Assembly (NCBI RefSeq): GCF_004349245.1
Contig: NZ_SMLC01000057.1
Span: forward strand, 1-41,498
DNA: 41,498 bases
From: Actinomadura sp. 6K520
GTDB lineage: Bacteria; Actinomycetota; Actinomycetes; Streptosporangiales; Streptosporangiaceae
Reading direction: 5' to 3'
Shown here: positions 15,405 to 24,082 of the stretch, in pieces
Layout of the letters: each line of letters begins with the position of its first letter
Position numbering within the stretch: the first letter of the stretch is position 1
Translations under genes and position numbers: made by a program
The notes under the pieces: model-generated
Databases searched by the model: none
The model's input: the letters and a program-made list of their open reading frames with translations, nothing else
What the model was told of the DNA's origin: nothing

Positions 15405-17380
15405 CGGGCAACCTCGAGGTTGTAGGTGGCCTGGTACAGCTGGACGGGGACGGTCTCGTCGGGGATGCCGGCGGAGTCGAGCACCTGCCCGAACCGGATG
15501 GCCTCCTCGTCGAACAGCATCCCGATGCGGCTGCGCAGGTCGGCGCGGGCCTTGGCGCCCATGCCGCGCAGCGACTCGGCGCCGAACAGGGCCTTGAGCA
15601 GCCGCTGCGGGACGGCGCTGTTGCCGCCCTCGACGGCCACGTCGGACGTGCCGTAGCCGAGCAGGCCGATCATCAGGACGAGCGAGACCGCCTCGGTGTC
15701 GAACGAGACCAGCTTGGCGACCGAGCGCTTGGTGACGCCCTCGGTGCGGATCAGCTCCTGGACGTGGTCCTGCCAGGAACTGACGGCCCGGGTGACGCGG
15801 CGCGACAGCTCCGGGGAGACGTGCGCGAGCTCGGCGTCGGTCCCGGCGAGGACCTGGCGTCCCGACGGGTGGTCGCGCCAGCGGGCGATGACCTGCTCGG
15901 CGCCGTGCTCGGCAGACGCCATGATCAGCGATTCGAGGCCGGCGCGCAGCGCGGCCTTGAGGGCGCGGACGCGGGCGGGGCTGCGGCGGTTGCGGCGCGC
16001 GGCGGCCCGGCCGCGGCGCCCGCGCTGGACGTGCAGGGACTTCAGCAGGTCGCCGGTGCCGGCGAAGTCCTGCCAGCGGGCGAGCACCTCGCCGCGCAGC
16101 AGGGAGCCGTTGCGGGTCGCCTCGTCCAGCTCGGCGAGGGCGGTGCCGTAGCCCGCCTCGACCTCCCTGGCCAGCTCGGTGCGCTGCTCGACCTGCGCCT
16201 CGACCTGCCGGGCCAGCTCGGGGACGCGGGTGCGGAAGCTGTCGAGGACGGCGGCGAGGGTGTCGCTGATGACGATCTCGCGGTCCTCGGTGTCCTCGGC
16301 GACGCCGGTCAGCCAGGCGCGGATGTCCGCGACGGTCTCCTCGGGGAGCCGGCTGTTCTCGATGCGGGTCTCGGGGACGGTGAAGCGGCGGGCGTCGCCG
16401 ACCTCGTGCTCGTCCAGCATCTCGCCGAAGTGCTCGACGACCTCGGCGCCCTGCGGCCCGGCGCCCTGCGGGACCCGGGACAGGACGACGCCGATGGTGG
16501 CGCCGTTCTCCTTGGCCCGCTGGAGCATCTGCCACACCTGGGCGTCGGCGTAGCGGGCGGCGGTGGTGACGCACAACCACAGGTCGGCCGCGGCCATCAG
16601 CTTGGTCGCGAACTCGTAGTGGTCTTCGAAGACGGAGTCGAAGTCGGGGCTGTCGAGGAGGGCGAGGCCCGGCGGGAGGACGTCGCTGCCGATGATGACC
16701 AACTGGTCACCCGCGATGGCGTCGGGGGCCGGGCCGCGGACCCGCCCCATGCCGGGCAGCAGCGGCCCCTCCATGAACCACTCGACGTGGTCGGGGTGGC
16801 ACACCAGGATCGGGCTGCTGGTGGTGGGGCGCAGCACGCCGGTCGCGCTCACGCGAGCGCCGACGAGGGTGTTGACCAGCGTGGACTTGCCCGCGCCGGT
16901 GGACCCGCCGAGCACCACCAGCATCGGCGCGCCGGCGGCCTGGATGCGCGGGAGGACGTAGTCCTCCATTTGGGCGCGCAGCTCGTCGCGGGCCTCGCGG
17001 GCCTCCTGGACGCCCGGGACGTCCAGCAGGAAGTCGAAGGCGTCGAGCTGCTCGCGGAGGGCGGTCAGCGACCGGACCAGCTCGCCCTGGCGCACCGTCC
17101 CGGCGCCGGGCTTGGCGGCCCGCCGGCGGCCGCGCCTCGCCCTGGCGTCCCCGGTCTCCTTGGCCGCGCCTTCCTCGGCGCCGTTCGCCGGCTCCTGTCC
17201 GGCGCCCTTCCCGGACGTCTCCTTCTCGCGCACCTCGTCCTCTTCGCGCGCGCCTTGCCCGCGCGCCTGCCTGTCGGGCGCGGCGTCGCCGCCGGGGGCC
17301 GCGGAATCCTCGATTCCGCGTCCCGGACCGGAGCCGGCCTGCTCGTCGTGGACCGCGCTTCGCTCTGCCGGGGGTGTCAC
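15401..17380 (-). CDS. Dynamin-like GTPase, soluble partner
   Basis: A 659-aa GTPase. Residues 1-95 are a charged, low-complexity Glu/Ala/Gly/Arg region, probably disordered. The G domain starts near 100: P-loop GGSTGAGKST (158-167), RPTTSSP (G2 Thr), DSPDFDS (G3). The usual N/TKxD G4 motif is not obvious; VLSRVPQ stands at that position. A long helical region with heptad-like Glu/Arg follows (about 360-560) and a weak hydrophobic stretch SLVLMIGLLGYG near 570. GTG start overlaps the sirohaem synthase stop (GTGA) and its own stop overlaps the next GTPase start (ATGA). The pair thus forms a translationally coupled unit with the tetrapyrrole gene. Function in membrane or septum remodelling is inferred from the family. 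Confidence 0.78.
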   Translation of the reverse strand: MTPPAERSAVHDEQAGSGPGRGIEDSAAPGGDAAPDRQARGQGAREEDEVREKETSGKGAGQEPANGAEEGAAKETGDARARRGRRRAAKPGAGTVRQGELVRSLTALREQLDAFDFLLDVPGVQEAREARDELRAQMEDYVLPRIQAAGAPMLVVLGGSTGAGKSTLVNTLVGARVSATGVLRPTTSSPILVCHPDHVEWFMEGPLLPGMGRVRGPAPDAIAGDQLVIIGSDVLPPGLALLDSPDFDSVFEDHYEFATKLMAAADLWLCVTTAARYADAQVWQMLQRAKENGATIGVVLSRVPQGAGPQGAEVVEHFGEMLDEHEVGDARRFTVPETRIENSRLPEETVADIRAWLTGVAEDTEDREIVISDTLAAVLDSFRTRVPELARQVEAQVEQRTELAREVEAGYGTALAELDEATRNGSLLRGEVLARWQDFAGTGDLLKSLHVQRGRRGRAAARRNRRSPARVRALKAALRAGLESLIMASAEHGAEQVIARWRDHPSGRQVLAGTDAELAHVSPELSRRVTRAVSSWQDHVQELIRTEGVTKRSVAKLVSFDTEAVSLVLMIGLLGYGTSDVAVEGGNSAVPQRLLKALFGAESLRGMGAKARADLRSRIGMLFDEEAIRFGQVLDSAGIPDETVPVQLYQATYNLEVAR

Positions 17381-18615
17381 GGATCCCGTCCCATGTCGGC
17401 TCGAATCATGTCGATCTCTCGTGCCACGTCGACCACATCGCCCACGACCACGATCGCCGGGGGGCGGATGTCACCGGCGGCCATCGCGTCGGCCACCGTG
17501 CCCAGCGTCGCCGTCAGCGACCGCTGGCCGGGGAGGGTGCCATCCTGGATCACGGCGACCGGCGTGCCGGACGACCGACCATAGCGCATGAGGGCCGCCG
17601 CGATCAGTGCCGTCCGCTCCACCGCCATGAGCAGGACGATCGTGCCGTTCGCGCGCCCCAGCGCCGCCCAGTCGACGGTCGAGTCCGCGTGGCCCGGGGG
17701 GACGTGCGCGGAGACGACGTGGAACTCCTGCGCCACGCCCCGGTGGGTGACCGGGATGCCCGCGGCGGACGGCACGGCGATCGCGCTGGTGATGCCCGGG
17801 ACGACCGTGACCGGGACGCCGTGGCGGGCGCAGTACAGGGCCTCCTCGCCGCCGCGCCCGAACACGAACGGGTCCCCGCCCTTGAGCCGGACGACGAACC
17901 TGCCCTGGCGGGCGTGCTCGACCAGGTACGCGTTGATGTGCTCCTGCGCGACCGTCCGCCCGTAGGGGATCTTGGCGGCGTCGATCACCTCGACGTCGGC
18001 GGGCAGCTCGTCGAGGAGCCCGCCGGGGGCGAGGCGGTCGGTGACGACGACGTCGGCCATGGCGAGGAGCTGCCGCCCGCGGACCGTGATCAGGCCGGGG
18101 TCGCCGGGGCCGCCGCCGACGAGGGCGACTCCGGCGGGCTTGCGCCGGGAGTGCCGGGATTCGAGCGCGCCGTCGCGCAGCCCCTCGACCACGGCGTCGC
18201 GGATGCCCGCCGCCCGCCGCGGGTCGCCGCCGAGCAGCACCCCGACGGTCGCGTCGCCGGCGTGCCCGCTCGCGGGCGTCCAGGCCGGCGAGGACTCGGC
18301 GTCGTCGGCGCGGACGGCCCAGATCCGCGCGGCGTCGGCCTCGGCGACGACGTCCCCGTTGACCTTGGAGTCGTCGGTGACGGCCTGCACGAGCCAGGCC
18401 CCCGCGCAGTCACCGGGCTCGTAGCGCCGCCGGTGCCAGGTGATCCTGCCGCGCTCGGCCATGCCCTCCAGGGAGGGGGTGACCTCGGGCGAGACCAGCA
18501 CGACCGAGGCGCCCGCGTCCAGGAGGGCGGGCACGCGGCGCTGGGCGACCCGCCCTCCGCCGACGACGAGGACGCGTCGCCCGCCGAGTCGCAGGCCTAG
18601 CAGGTACGGGGGCAC
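17377..18615 (-). CDS. cysG: Sirohaem synthase / uroporphyrinogen-III C-methyltransferase
   Basis: A 412-aa two-part enzyme. The N-terminal Rossmann part (LGGRRVLVVGGGRVAQRRV, residues about 9-27) is the precorrin-2 dehydrogenase/ferrochelatase-type domain, and the C-terminal half is the SAM-dependent methyltransferase (VALVGGGPGDPGLITVRG, RLKGGDPFVFGRGGEE, VPGITSA, PVTHRG). It converts uroporphyrinogen III to precorrin-2, the branch point to sirohaem and cobalamin. I start at the GTG at 18615 (VPPYLLGLRLGG), with GAGAG upstream; earlier in-frame codons give a Thr/Pro-rich leader unlike the family. It lies downstream of cobT by 181 bp, which contains a 13-base dyad and may hold its own promoter. 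Its stop overlaps the first GTPase. Confidence 0.9.
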   Translation of the reverse strand: MPPYLLGLRLGGRRVLVVGGGRVAQRRVPALLDAGASVVLVSPEVTPSLEGMAERGRITWHRRRYEPGDCAGAWLVQAVTDDSKVNGDVVAEADAARIWAVRADDAESSPAWTPASGHAGDATVGVLLGGDPRRAAGIRDAVVEGLRDGALESRHSRRKPAGVALVGGGPGDPGLITVRGRQLLAMADVVVTDRLAPGGLLDELPADVEVIDAAKIPYGRTVAQEHINAYLVEHARQGRFVVRLKGGDPFVFGRGGEEALYCARHGVPVTVVPGITSAIAVPSAAGIPVTHRGVAQEFHVVSAHVPPGHADSTVDWAALGRANGTIVLLMAVERTALIAAALMRYGRSSGTPVAVIQDGTLPGQRSLTATLGTVADAMAAGDIRPPAIVVVGDVVDVAREIDMIRADMGRDP

Positions 18616-18691
18616 GTGGTGGTTCTCTCGATCGGGTGGGCGGTCGGTTGACGTGCTGGTCGGTGACGTGCGGGGGCGGCTTGCGGACGCC

Positions 18692-18704
18692 GGTGTCGGA
18701 CACC
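18692..18704. promoter_or_regulatory. Dyad upstream of cysG
   Basis: GGTGTC-G-GACACC, 6-bp perfect arms with one central base, 77 bp before the cysG start. Candidate operator in the only sizeable gap inside the cob/cys run between cobT and cysG. No riboswitch-like structure recognised in this gap. Confidence 0.35.
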
Positions 18705-18796
18705 TGTCTTCAGTGAACAAAGGTACTCGGCTTCACAAGCGCATGGAGAGGGCCTCCGCGCAGTCGATAGCCGAGCGTGACTCATTTAGTGATCGA

Positions 18797-19879
18797 TTAG
18801 TTACGGGGCCCGGCGTCCTTGCCGCTGACTCCGGCGGAGTCGAACGTGGCGACCTCGTGCAGCACCCGCACCGCGCCCTGGACCAGCGGCAACGCCAGCA
18901 GCGCGCCGGTTCCCTCGCCCAGCCGCAGTTCCAGGTCGACGAGCGGCCGCAGCCCCAGCGCGTCCACGGCGGCGGTGTGGCCCGGTTCGGCCGACCGGTG
19001 CCCGGCGACGCACGCGCCGAGGACCGGCGGGCACAGCGCGGCGGCCACCAGGGCGGCGGCACCGGCGATCACCCCGTCGAGGACGACGGGGACCCGCAGC
19101 GACGCCGCACCGAGGACGAATCCGGCGATCGCGGCGTGCTCCAGCCCGCCGACGGCCGCGAGGACGCCGAGCGGCTCGGCGCCGTCCCCCGCGGGCAGGC
19201 CGTGCAGCGCGAGGGCCGTCCTGACGACCTCCACCTTGCGGGCGTGGGTGGCGTCGTCTATCCCGGTGCCCCGTCCGGTGACCCGCTCGGGCGGCAGGCC
19301 GGTGAACGCGGCGATCAGCGCCGCGGACGCGGTGGTGTTGGCGATCCCCATGTCCCCGGTGACCAGGCATCCCGCGCCCTCCGCGACCAGCTCGCGCGCG
19401 ACCTCGATACCGGTGCCCACGGCCCGCCGGGCTTCGCCGGCGCTCATCGCCTGGCCGCGGGTCAGGTCGGCGGTGCCCGGGGCGACCTTGCGCCGGATCA
19501 GCCCGGGAGCCGCGTCGAGTTCGGCGGCGACGCCGATGTCGACGACGCTGACGCGGGCGCCGACCTGCGCGGCGAACGCGTTGACCACGGCGCCGCCGGC
19601 GAGGAAGTTGGCCACCATCTGCGCGGTCACCTCCTGCGGCCATGGCGTGACGCCCTGGGCGTGGACACCGTGGTCGGCGGCGAAGACGGCGACGGCGGCG
19701 GGCTCGGGCATCGGCGGCGGGCACCGCCCGGCCAGCCCGGCCAGCCTGACCGACACCTCCTCCAGGACGCCGAGGGACCCGGGCGGCTTGGTGAGCCGGG
19801 CCTGGTGGTCCCGGGCGTCCCGCATGGCGGCCTCGTCCAGCGGCGCGATGGATGCGATGGTCTGCTCGATCAGGTCCAC
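18797..19879 (-). CDS. cobT: Nicotinate-nucleotide-dimethylbenzimidazole phosphoribosyltransferase
   Basis: A 360-aa enzyme making alpha-ribazole 5'-phosphate from nicotinate mononucleotide and dimethylbenzimidazole, activating the lower ligand of cobalamin. Recognised by KPPGSLGVLEE, FAADHGVHAQGVTPWPQEVT, VVDIGVAA, TGDMGIANTT, GRGTGIDD, GHRSAEPGH and the C-terminal RLGEGTGALLALPL carrying the catalytic Glu. Length is standard. GTG start at 19879 follows GAGAGGAC. It is 38 bp downstream of cobC in the same direction, and followed by a short AT-rich stretch before cysG. Confidence 0.95.
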   Translation of the reverse strand: MDLIEQTIASIAPLDEAAMRDARDHQARLTKPPGSLGVLEEVSVRLAGLAGRCPPPMPEPAAVAVFAADHGVHAQGVTPWPQEVTAQMVANFLAGGAVVNAFAAQVGARVSVVDIGVAAELDAAPGLIRRKVAPGTADLTRGQAMSAGEARRAVGTGIEVARELVAEGAGCLVTGDMGIANTTASAALIAAFTGLPPERVTGRGTGIDDATHARKVEVVRTALALHGLPAGDGAEPLGVLAAVGGLEHAAIAGFVLGAASLRVPVVLDGVIAGAAALVAAALCPPVLGACVAGHRSAEPGHTAAVDALGLRPLVDLELRLGEGTGALLALPLVQGAVRVLHEVATFDSAGVSGKDAGPRN

Positions 19880-19917
19880 GGTGTCCTCTCGGGGGTCGGC
19901 CCTAGCAGGGATTCTGC

Positions 19918-20955
19918 TCAGATTCCCAGCTCGCCCAGCACGTTCAGGAGCGCGTCGTTGGACGACCGGTCGCGGACGGCGATGCGCAACCAGTCGGAGC
20001 CGAGACCTGGGAAGGTGTCGCCGCGCCTGACGGCGTAGCCGCGCTGCCTCAGCAGCGCCCTGATTCCGAGTGCGTCGGGCACGCACAGGCACAGGAACGA
20101 GGCGCGCGCTTCGGGCACGACGTAGAGGCCGCGTGCGCTCAGTTCCGCGGACAGCCTGTCGCGTTCGGCGGCGAGTTCGGCGGCCCACGCTTCGGCCTCG
20201 GCGACCGCCTCCGGGGTGGAGCACGCCTCGACGGCGACGAGCGCGGGCGTGGACACCGCCCACAGCGGCTGCGCCTCCGTGAGCCGTTCGATCAGGTGGG
20301 GGTCGGCCAGGACGTACCCGGCGCGGAGCCCCGCGAGGCCCCACGTCTTGGTCAGGGAGCGGATGACCACGACCCCGGCGGGAAGCCGGGTCGCGAGGCT
20401 CTCCGGTTCGCCGGGGACGCAGTCCATGAACGCCTCGTCGACCACGACCGTCCGGCCGGGCGCGGCCAGCGCGGCGACGGCGGCGGCCGGATGCAGGACC
20501 GAGGTCGGGTTGGTGGGGTTGCCCACCACGACCAGGTCGGCGTCGGCGGGGACGGCGGCGGGGTCGAGCGTGAAGTCCTTGGTGAGAATCAGCCGTTCCA
20601 CGGGGTGCCCGGCGGCTCGCAGCGCGGCTTCGGGCTCGGTGAACTGCGGATGCACGACGACCGCACGGCGCGGTGCCAGGACCCGCGCGAGCAGGACGAA
20701 CGCCTCCGCGGCGCCGGCGGTGAGCAGCACCTCCCCGGCGGACCGGCCGTGCCGCCGCGCGACCGCACGGCGCGCCGGACGCGGATCGGGGTAGCCGGCC
20801 AGGTCGGCCACCGACGCCCGGATCCGCTCGGCCAGCCACGGCGGGGGCGTGCCGGTGCGGACGTTGACGGCGAAGTCGGCGAGCCCGTCGCCGACCTCCG
20901 CGTCGCCGTGGTGCCGCAGGTCGACCTCGTCCGGCTCGGCCGGGTTCGGGATCAC
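19918..20955 (-). CDS. cobC: Class I/II PLP aminotransferase-fold enzyme CobC
   Basis: A 345-aa fold-type I PLP protein of the histidinol-phosphate aminotransferase/threonine-phosphate decarboxylase group; in cobalamin operons it supplies aminopropanol (phosphate) for the nucleotide loop. Seen: DFAVNVRTGTPP, GAAEAFVLLARVL, VVVGNPTNPTS (PLP contact), VDEAFMDCV (Asp to PLP N1), and RSLTKTWGLAGLRAGY with the Schiff-base Lys. A C-terminal Arg in WLRIAVRD binds the carboxylate. GTG start at 20955 overlaps the cobH stop (GTGA). Mycobacterial Rv2231c is the nearest kind of homologue I recognise. Decarboxylase versus transaminase activity cannot be settled from sequence. Confidence 0.87.
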   Translation of the reverse strand: MIPNPAEPDEVDLRHHGDAEVGDGLADFAVNVRTGTPPPWLAERIRASVADLAGYPDPRPARRAVARRHGRSAGEVLLTAGAAEAFVLLARVLAPRRAVVVHPQFTEPEAALRAAGHPVERLILTKDFTLDPAAVPADADLVVVGNPTNPTSVLHPAAAVAALAAPGRTVVVDEAFMDCVPGEPESLATRLPAGVVVIRSLTKTWGLAGLRAGYVLADPHLIERLTEAQPLWAVSTPALVAVEACSTPEAVAEAEAWAAELAAERDRLSAELSARGLYVVPEARASFLCLCVPDALGIRALLRQRGYAVRRGDTFPGLGSDWLRIAVRDRSSNDALLNVLGELGI

Positions 20956-21551
20956 CGGTGACCCGCCTCGTCCGCGTACAGCAGGGCGTTGACGGCGGCC
21001 GCGGCGACCGCCGAGCCGCCCTTCTCCGAGGCGTTGCTGAGCTGCGGCAGCCCGCTGGCGCGCAGCGCCTCCTTGGCCTCGCGGGCGCCGACGAAGCCGA
21101 CCGGCACGCCGACGACCAGCGCGGGGCTCACCCGGCGGGCGATGATCTCGGAGATCGCCTCCGGGGAGGAGCCGACGACCCAGACCGCGCCAGGCCCGAC
21201 CTCCGCGTACGAGAGCCGGACCGCGGCGGCCGAGCGGGTGATGCCGGCGGCGCGCGCCATCCGCGCGGCGGCCGGGTCGGCGATGTGGCAGATCGGCTCC
21301 CGGGCGGTGATCCCGGCCGCGACCATCCCCTCGTCGGTCACGACCGGCGCGCCGTCGCGCAGCGCGGCCCAGCCCTGCCTGAGGTATTCCTCCCTGGTGA
21401 CCAGGTCCACCGCGTACTCCAGGTCGGCGGTGGCGTGGATCACCCGCTCGGTGACGGCCCGCCACAGCGGCGGCATCGGGGACAGGTCGACGCGGGACCG
21501 CAGGATCTCGTACGACCGGACCTCGATCGGGTGGGGTTGACGGACGGTCAA
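20952..21551 (-). CDS. cobH: Precorrin-8X methylmutase
   Basis: A roughly 199-aa enzyme moving a methyl group from C11 to C12 of precorrin-8X to form hydrogenobyrinate. IEVRSYEILRSRVD at the N-terminus, RVIHATADLEYA with the catalytic His, VVTDEGMVAAGI, and VGFVGAREAKEALRASGLP with a final KGGSAVAAAAVNALLY are typical. Start choice is uncertain: TTG at 21551 has AGGAGG five bases upstream, while an in-frame GTG at 21596 would add 15 residues (PPWCPDLEAKQEAQ) with a weaker GGAAAG. I prefer the TTG. Its stop overlaps cobC, and cobL ends 75 bp upstream. Confidence 0.9.
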   Translation of the reverse strand: MTVRQPHPIEVRSYEILRSRVDLSPMPPLWRAVTERVIHATADLEYAVDLVTREEYLRQGWAALRDGAPVVTDEGMVAAGITAREPICHIADPAAARMARAAGITRSAAAVRLSYAEVGPGAVWVVGSSPEAISEIIARRVSPALVVGVPVGFVGAREAKEALRASGLPQLSNASEKGGSAVAAAAVNALLYADEAGHR

Positions 21552-21626
21552 CTGCGCCTCCTGCTTCGCTTCCAGGTCAGGACACCAGGGTGGCACGGCT
21601 TTCCGGGAGTCATGGCTTTACGGTTG

Positions 21627-22898
21627 TTACGCCCCGATGCCGGGCTCTTCGGACTCACCGGGAAGGGCGGGGATCGTGGCGATCGGCCTGCCGGTCCGGG
21701 CCGGGCGGCGGCCGGGGACCCGGGCGTCCCGCTCGCCCCAGACGACGATCACCGGTTCCCCCGGCGGCTCGGGCGAATCCAGCGGACTCGCCTGGAGCCG
21801 GACGGCGTCGCCGGTGAAGCCGTGCTCGGCCAGCACGGCCAGGGTCCCGCGGGCCTCGTCGCCGGAGGCGATGGCCACGAGGCGGGCGGGGGCGAGCCCG
21901 GCGCAGGCGCGGACGGCCTCGATCCCGGCCCGTCCGGTGAACCCGGGGCCGACGAACACGGCGTCGGGCCTGGGCAGGTGATCAGCGGTGGGCCGCACGT
22001 CGCCGGAGGCCATGGCGACCTTGACGCCGTGCAATCGGACGCTCTCGCGGATCCGCTCGCACGTCGCGTAGTCGCGGTCGACGGCGACCACGGCGGCGCC
22101 GAAGCGTGCGCACTCGATGGCGATGGAACCGTCGCCGGACTCCACGTCCCACACCATGTCGCCGACCCTGGGGCCCAGCTTGGCGAGGACGAAGGCCCTG
22201 ACGTCCGGACGCAGGCCCGGCCCCTCGCCGAAGGCGTCCCCAGGCAGCGCCCATCCCGCCGGGGCCGGGGCGGGCCCGGAGAGCCAGCCGTGCTTTCCCA
22301 GCGCGTGCCGATTGTCCAGGACGAGCACGACCTCCGGGTGGTTCCAAGGACGGGTGGTCGCCTCCGCAGGGCGGACGTAGACGACGCGCTCCCGAGGCCC
22401 GTCCAGGTTCTCGCACACCACGAACGACCGCGGTGTCACCGGGAACAGCGCGCGCGCCAGTTCCGCCGGCCCCGCACCCGGCCCGGTCAGCACAGCCACC
22501 TTGGGGTGTGCTCGGCACGCGTTCACAGCCTGCCGTAGGTGCCCGTCCCTGGCCGAGACGACCAGTGCGTCCTCCCAGGGCAGCCCCGCTTGGGCGAAAG
22601 CCCGCGCGACCAGGGGCGCGGCGGGCACGGTCTCCGGCGCGTGTCCCTGTTCGAGCAGCGTGCGGAGGGTGCCGAAGTGGCCGGGGTCGCCGTTCACGAC
22701 GAGGACGACGTCCTGGTCCGACACATCGACGCCTTGCAGCGCGCCCGGCAGGTCCTCGGTGGCGACCGTGCGCGCACCGGGCGCCAGCGGCAGGCCCTCC
22801 AGGAGGCCGGATTCGCCCATCACGAGCGCTGCGTTCTCCACGGCCTCCCGTGCCGCATCGCTCAGCGGCGACCCGTCGCGGCCGACAACGGTCAGCAT
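21627..22898 (-). CDS. cobL: Precorrin-6Y C5,15-methyltransferase (decarboxylating), CbiE-CbiT fusion
   Basis: A 423-aa fused enzyme. The N-terminal half (MLTVVGRDGSPLSDAAREAVENA to about 210) is the CbiE-type C5 methyltransferase; the C-terminal half (LAKLGPRVGDMVWDVESGDGSIAIE onward) is the CbiT-type C15 methyltransferase/decarboxylase. Together they act on precorrin-6B. The SAM loop reads DVESGDGSIAIE where family members normally show a GxGxG pattern; the first glycine is replaced by Glu, which is odd but may be tolerated. ATG start at 22898. Unlike neighbouring junctions, 63 bp with repeated ACCCGGCCGC motifs separate it from the upstream small gene. C-terminal 25 residues are Pro/Arg/Glu-rich tail. 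Confidence 0.88.
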   Translation of the reverse strand: MLTVVGRDGSPLSDAAREAVENAALVMGESGLLEGLPLAPGARTVATEDLPGALQGVDVSDQDVVLVVNGDPGHFGTLRTLLEQGHAPETVPAAPLVARAFAQAGLPWEDALVVSARDGHLRQAVNACRAHPKVAVLTGPGAGPAELARALFPVTPRSFVVCENLDGPRERVVYVRPAEATTRPWNHPEVVLVLDNRHALGKHGWLSGPAPAPAGWALPGDAFGEGPGLRPDVRAFVLAKLGPRVGDMVWDVESGDGSIAIECARFGAAVVAVDRDYATCERIRESVRLHGVKVAMASGDVRPTADHLPRPDAVFVGPGFTGRAGIEAVRACAGLAPARLVAIASGDEARGTLAVLAEHGFTGDAVRLQASPLDSPEPPGEPVIVVWGERDARVPGRRPARTGRPIATIPALPGESEEPGIGA

Positions 22899-22961
22899 CG
22901 CCCACCCGGCCGCGCACCCGGCCGCTTACCCGATCGCCTATCCACCGGCAGCATCGCCCAC

Positions 22962-23438
22962 CTACCGGGCCATTCGCCCGTACATGCCGACCATGCGCTC
23001 CCCCGCCGCGTCGACCAGCACCACCTGCGCGGCGACGGGACTGGCCGCCGAACCGGCGGCCTCGGCGGCGAGGCGCTCCAGTTCACCGGCGGTGCGGCGG
23101 CACAGTTCCCGGCCGCACGGCCCGAGCCTGCCGGCGGCCTCCCACATCCCGTAGGCGTGCCGGGCCGTCGGGGCCCCGGCCACCTCGGCGGTCAGTGCGG
23201 GTCCCCCGCCCATGGAGAGGGTGATCGACGCCAGGACCGCGGAGTCGCCCAGGAGGGCCGTCTGCTCGTCGATGCCGGCGACCAGGACGACCTGCGCGAG
23301 CCCGCCCTCGACCGCCGCGCGCAGCGCTTCCGCGCCGGCCGGGACGAAGCACGCGTCCGGGAGCTTCGGCAGCATCCGCCGGGCCGCGTCCCGCACGCCG
23401 TCCCCGTACATCACGAGCGTCCTGTCTTCAGCGGTCAC
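22962..23438 (-). CDS. Unrecognised 158-aa protein inside the cobalamin operon
   Basis: I do not recognise a family. Features: a hydrophobic strand-like LVMYGDG start, an alternating alpha/beta pattern (LAQVVLVAGIDEQTALLGDSAVLASITLSMGG split by turns), a Gly-rich GGGPALTAEV, a helix with two Cys (GPCGRELCRRTAGELERLAAEAAG) and a C-terminal strand VAAQVVLVDAAGERMVGMYG. No signal peptide or membrane segment. GTG start at 23438 follows GAGGAGGG and overlaps the stop of the GNAT gene (GTGA). It is therefore translationally coupled into cobB-GNAT-this-cobL. A cobalamin-related role, for instance cofactor handling or a chaperone for an intermediate, is only guilt by association. Confidence 0.75.
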   Translation of the reverse strand: MTAEDRTLVMYGDGVRDAARRMLPKLPDACFVPAGAEALRAAVEGGLAQVVLVAGIDEQTALLGDSAVLASITLSMGGGPALTAEVAGAPTARHAYGMWEAAGRLGPCGRELCRRTAGELERLAAEAAGSAASPVAAQVVLVDAAGERMVGMYGRMAR

Positions 23439-24082
23439 CGGGGCCGTCCCTCCTCGTCCTGGGTGACGAGCCTTCCGGAGTCGCCGCCGGAGCGCCGCCA
23501 CGGCACGCCGGACGCCGCCGATCCGGGGCGCGGATCGGTCGCGATCCGGCTGAAGACGATCATGTCCTGGCTGACCCCGGCGGCGTCGCGTTCGGCTCCC
23601 CGCGCGATCCCCTCGCGGGTGTATCCGGCCTTCTCGGCGACGCGGACGGAGGCGTGGTTGGTGACCATGGCCCGCAGTTCGACGCGGAAGAGCCCGCAGT
23701 CGCGCAGCGCCCAGTCGGTGACCAGTGAGAGGGCCTCGGTGGCGTAGCCGCGCCCGCGCACGTCCCGCCGCATCCCGTAGCCGACCTCGCTCGTCAGATG
23801 GTCCCAGCTCACCTTGAACAGCCCGATGGTGCCGAGCAGGCCGCCGGTGTCGCGGTCCGTCGCGGCCAGGTGGATGCCCAGGCCGAACCGCTGCACCTTG
23901 TGGACGCCCTCCCGCAGGAACCAGGCGATGGGCTCGGCCTCCAGCACGTCCGGGAAGTTGGGCGGCAGGAAGTCCTCCCCGGCGCGGATCGCCTCGATCA
24001 GCCCGGGAGCGTCGTCGAGGCCGAACGGGCGCAGCACGAGCCGCTCGCCCTCAAGGCGAACGCTCTTCTCGAAGGCGTTCAC
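23435..24082 (-). CDS. RimJ/RimL-type GNAT acetyltransferase in the cobalamin operon
   Basis: A 215-aa GNAT enzyme: RLVLRPFGLDDAPGLIEAI, then GTIGLFKVSWDHLTSEVGYGMRRDVRGRGYATEAL with the acetyl-CoA loop RGRGYATEA, and LFRVELRAMVTNHASVRVAEKAGYTREG, all standard for the RimJ/RimL branch. The last 40 residues (RPGSAASGVPWRRSGGDSGRL) look disordered. GTG start at 24082 overlaps the cobB stop and its own stop overlaps the next start, both as GTGA. Such tight packing between cobB and cobL suggests co-regulation with cobalamin synthesis, but no acetylation step is known in that pathway, so the substrate is unknown. Confidence 0.85.
   Translation of the reverse strand: MNAFEKSVRLEGERLVLRPFGLDDAPGLIEAIRAGEDFLPPNFPDVLEAEPIAWFLREGVHKVQRFGLGIHLAATDRDTGGLLGTIGLFKVSWDHLTSEVGYGMRRDVRGRGYATEALSLVTDWALRDCGLFRVELRAMVTNHASVRVAEKAGYTREGIARGAERDAAGVSQDMIVFSRIATDPRPGSAASGVPWRRSGGDSGRLVTQDEEGRPR

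Noticed and set aside
18616..18720. N-terminal extension of the sirohaem synthase
   Set aside because: Thr/Pro/Arg-rich codons unlike the family and lying across the dyad region; the GTG at 18615 fits the conserved domain start.
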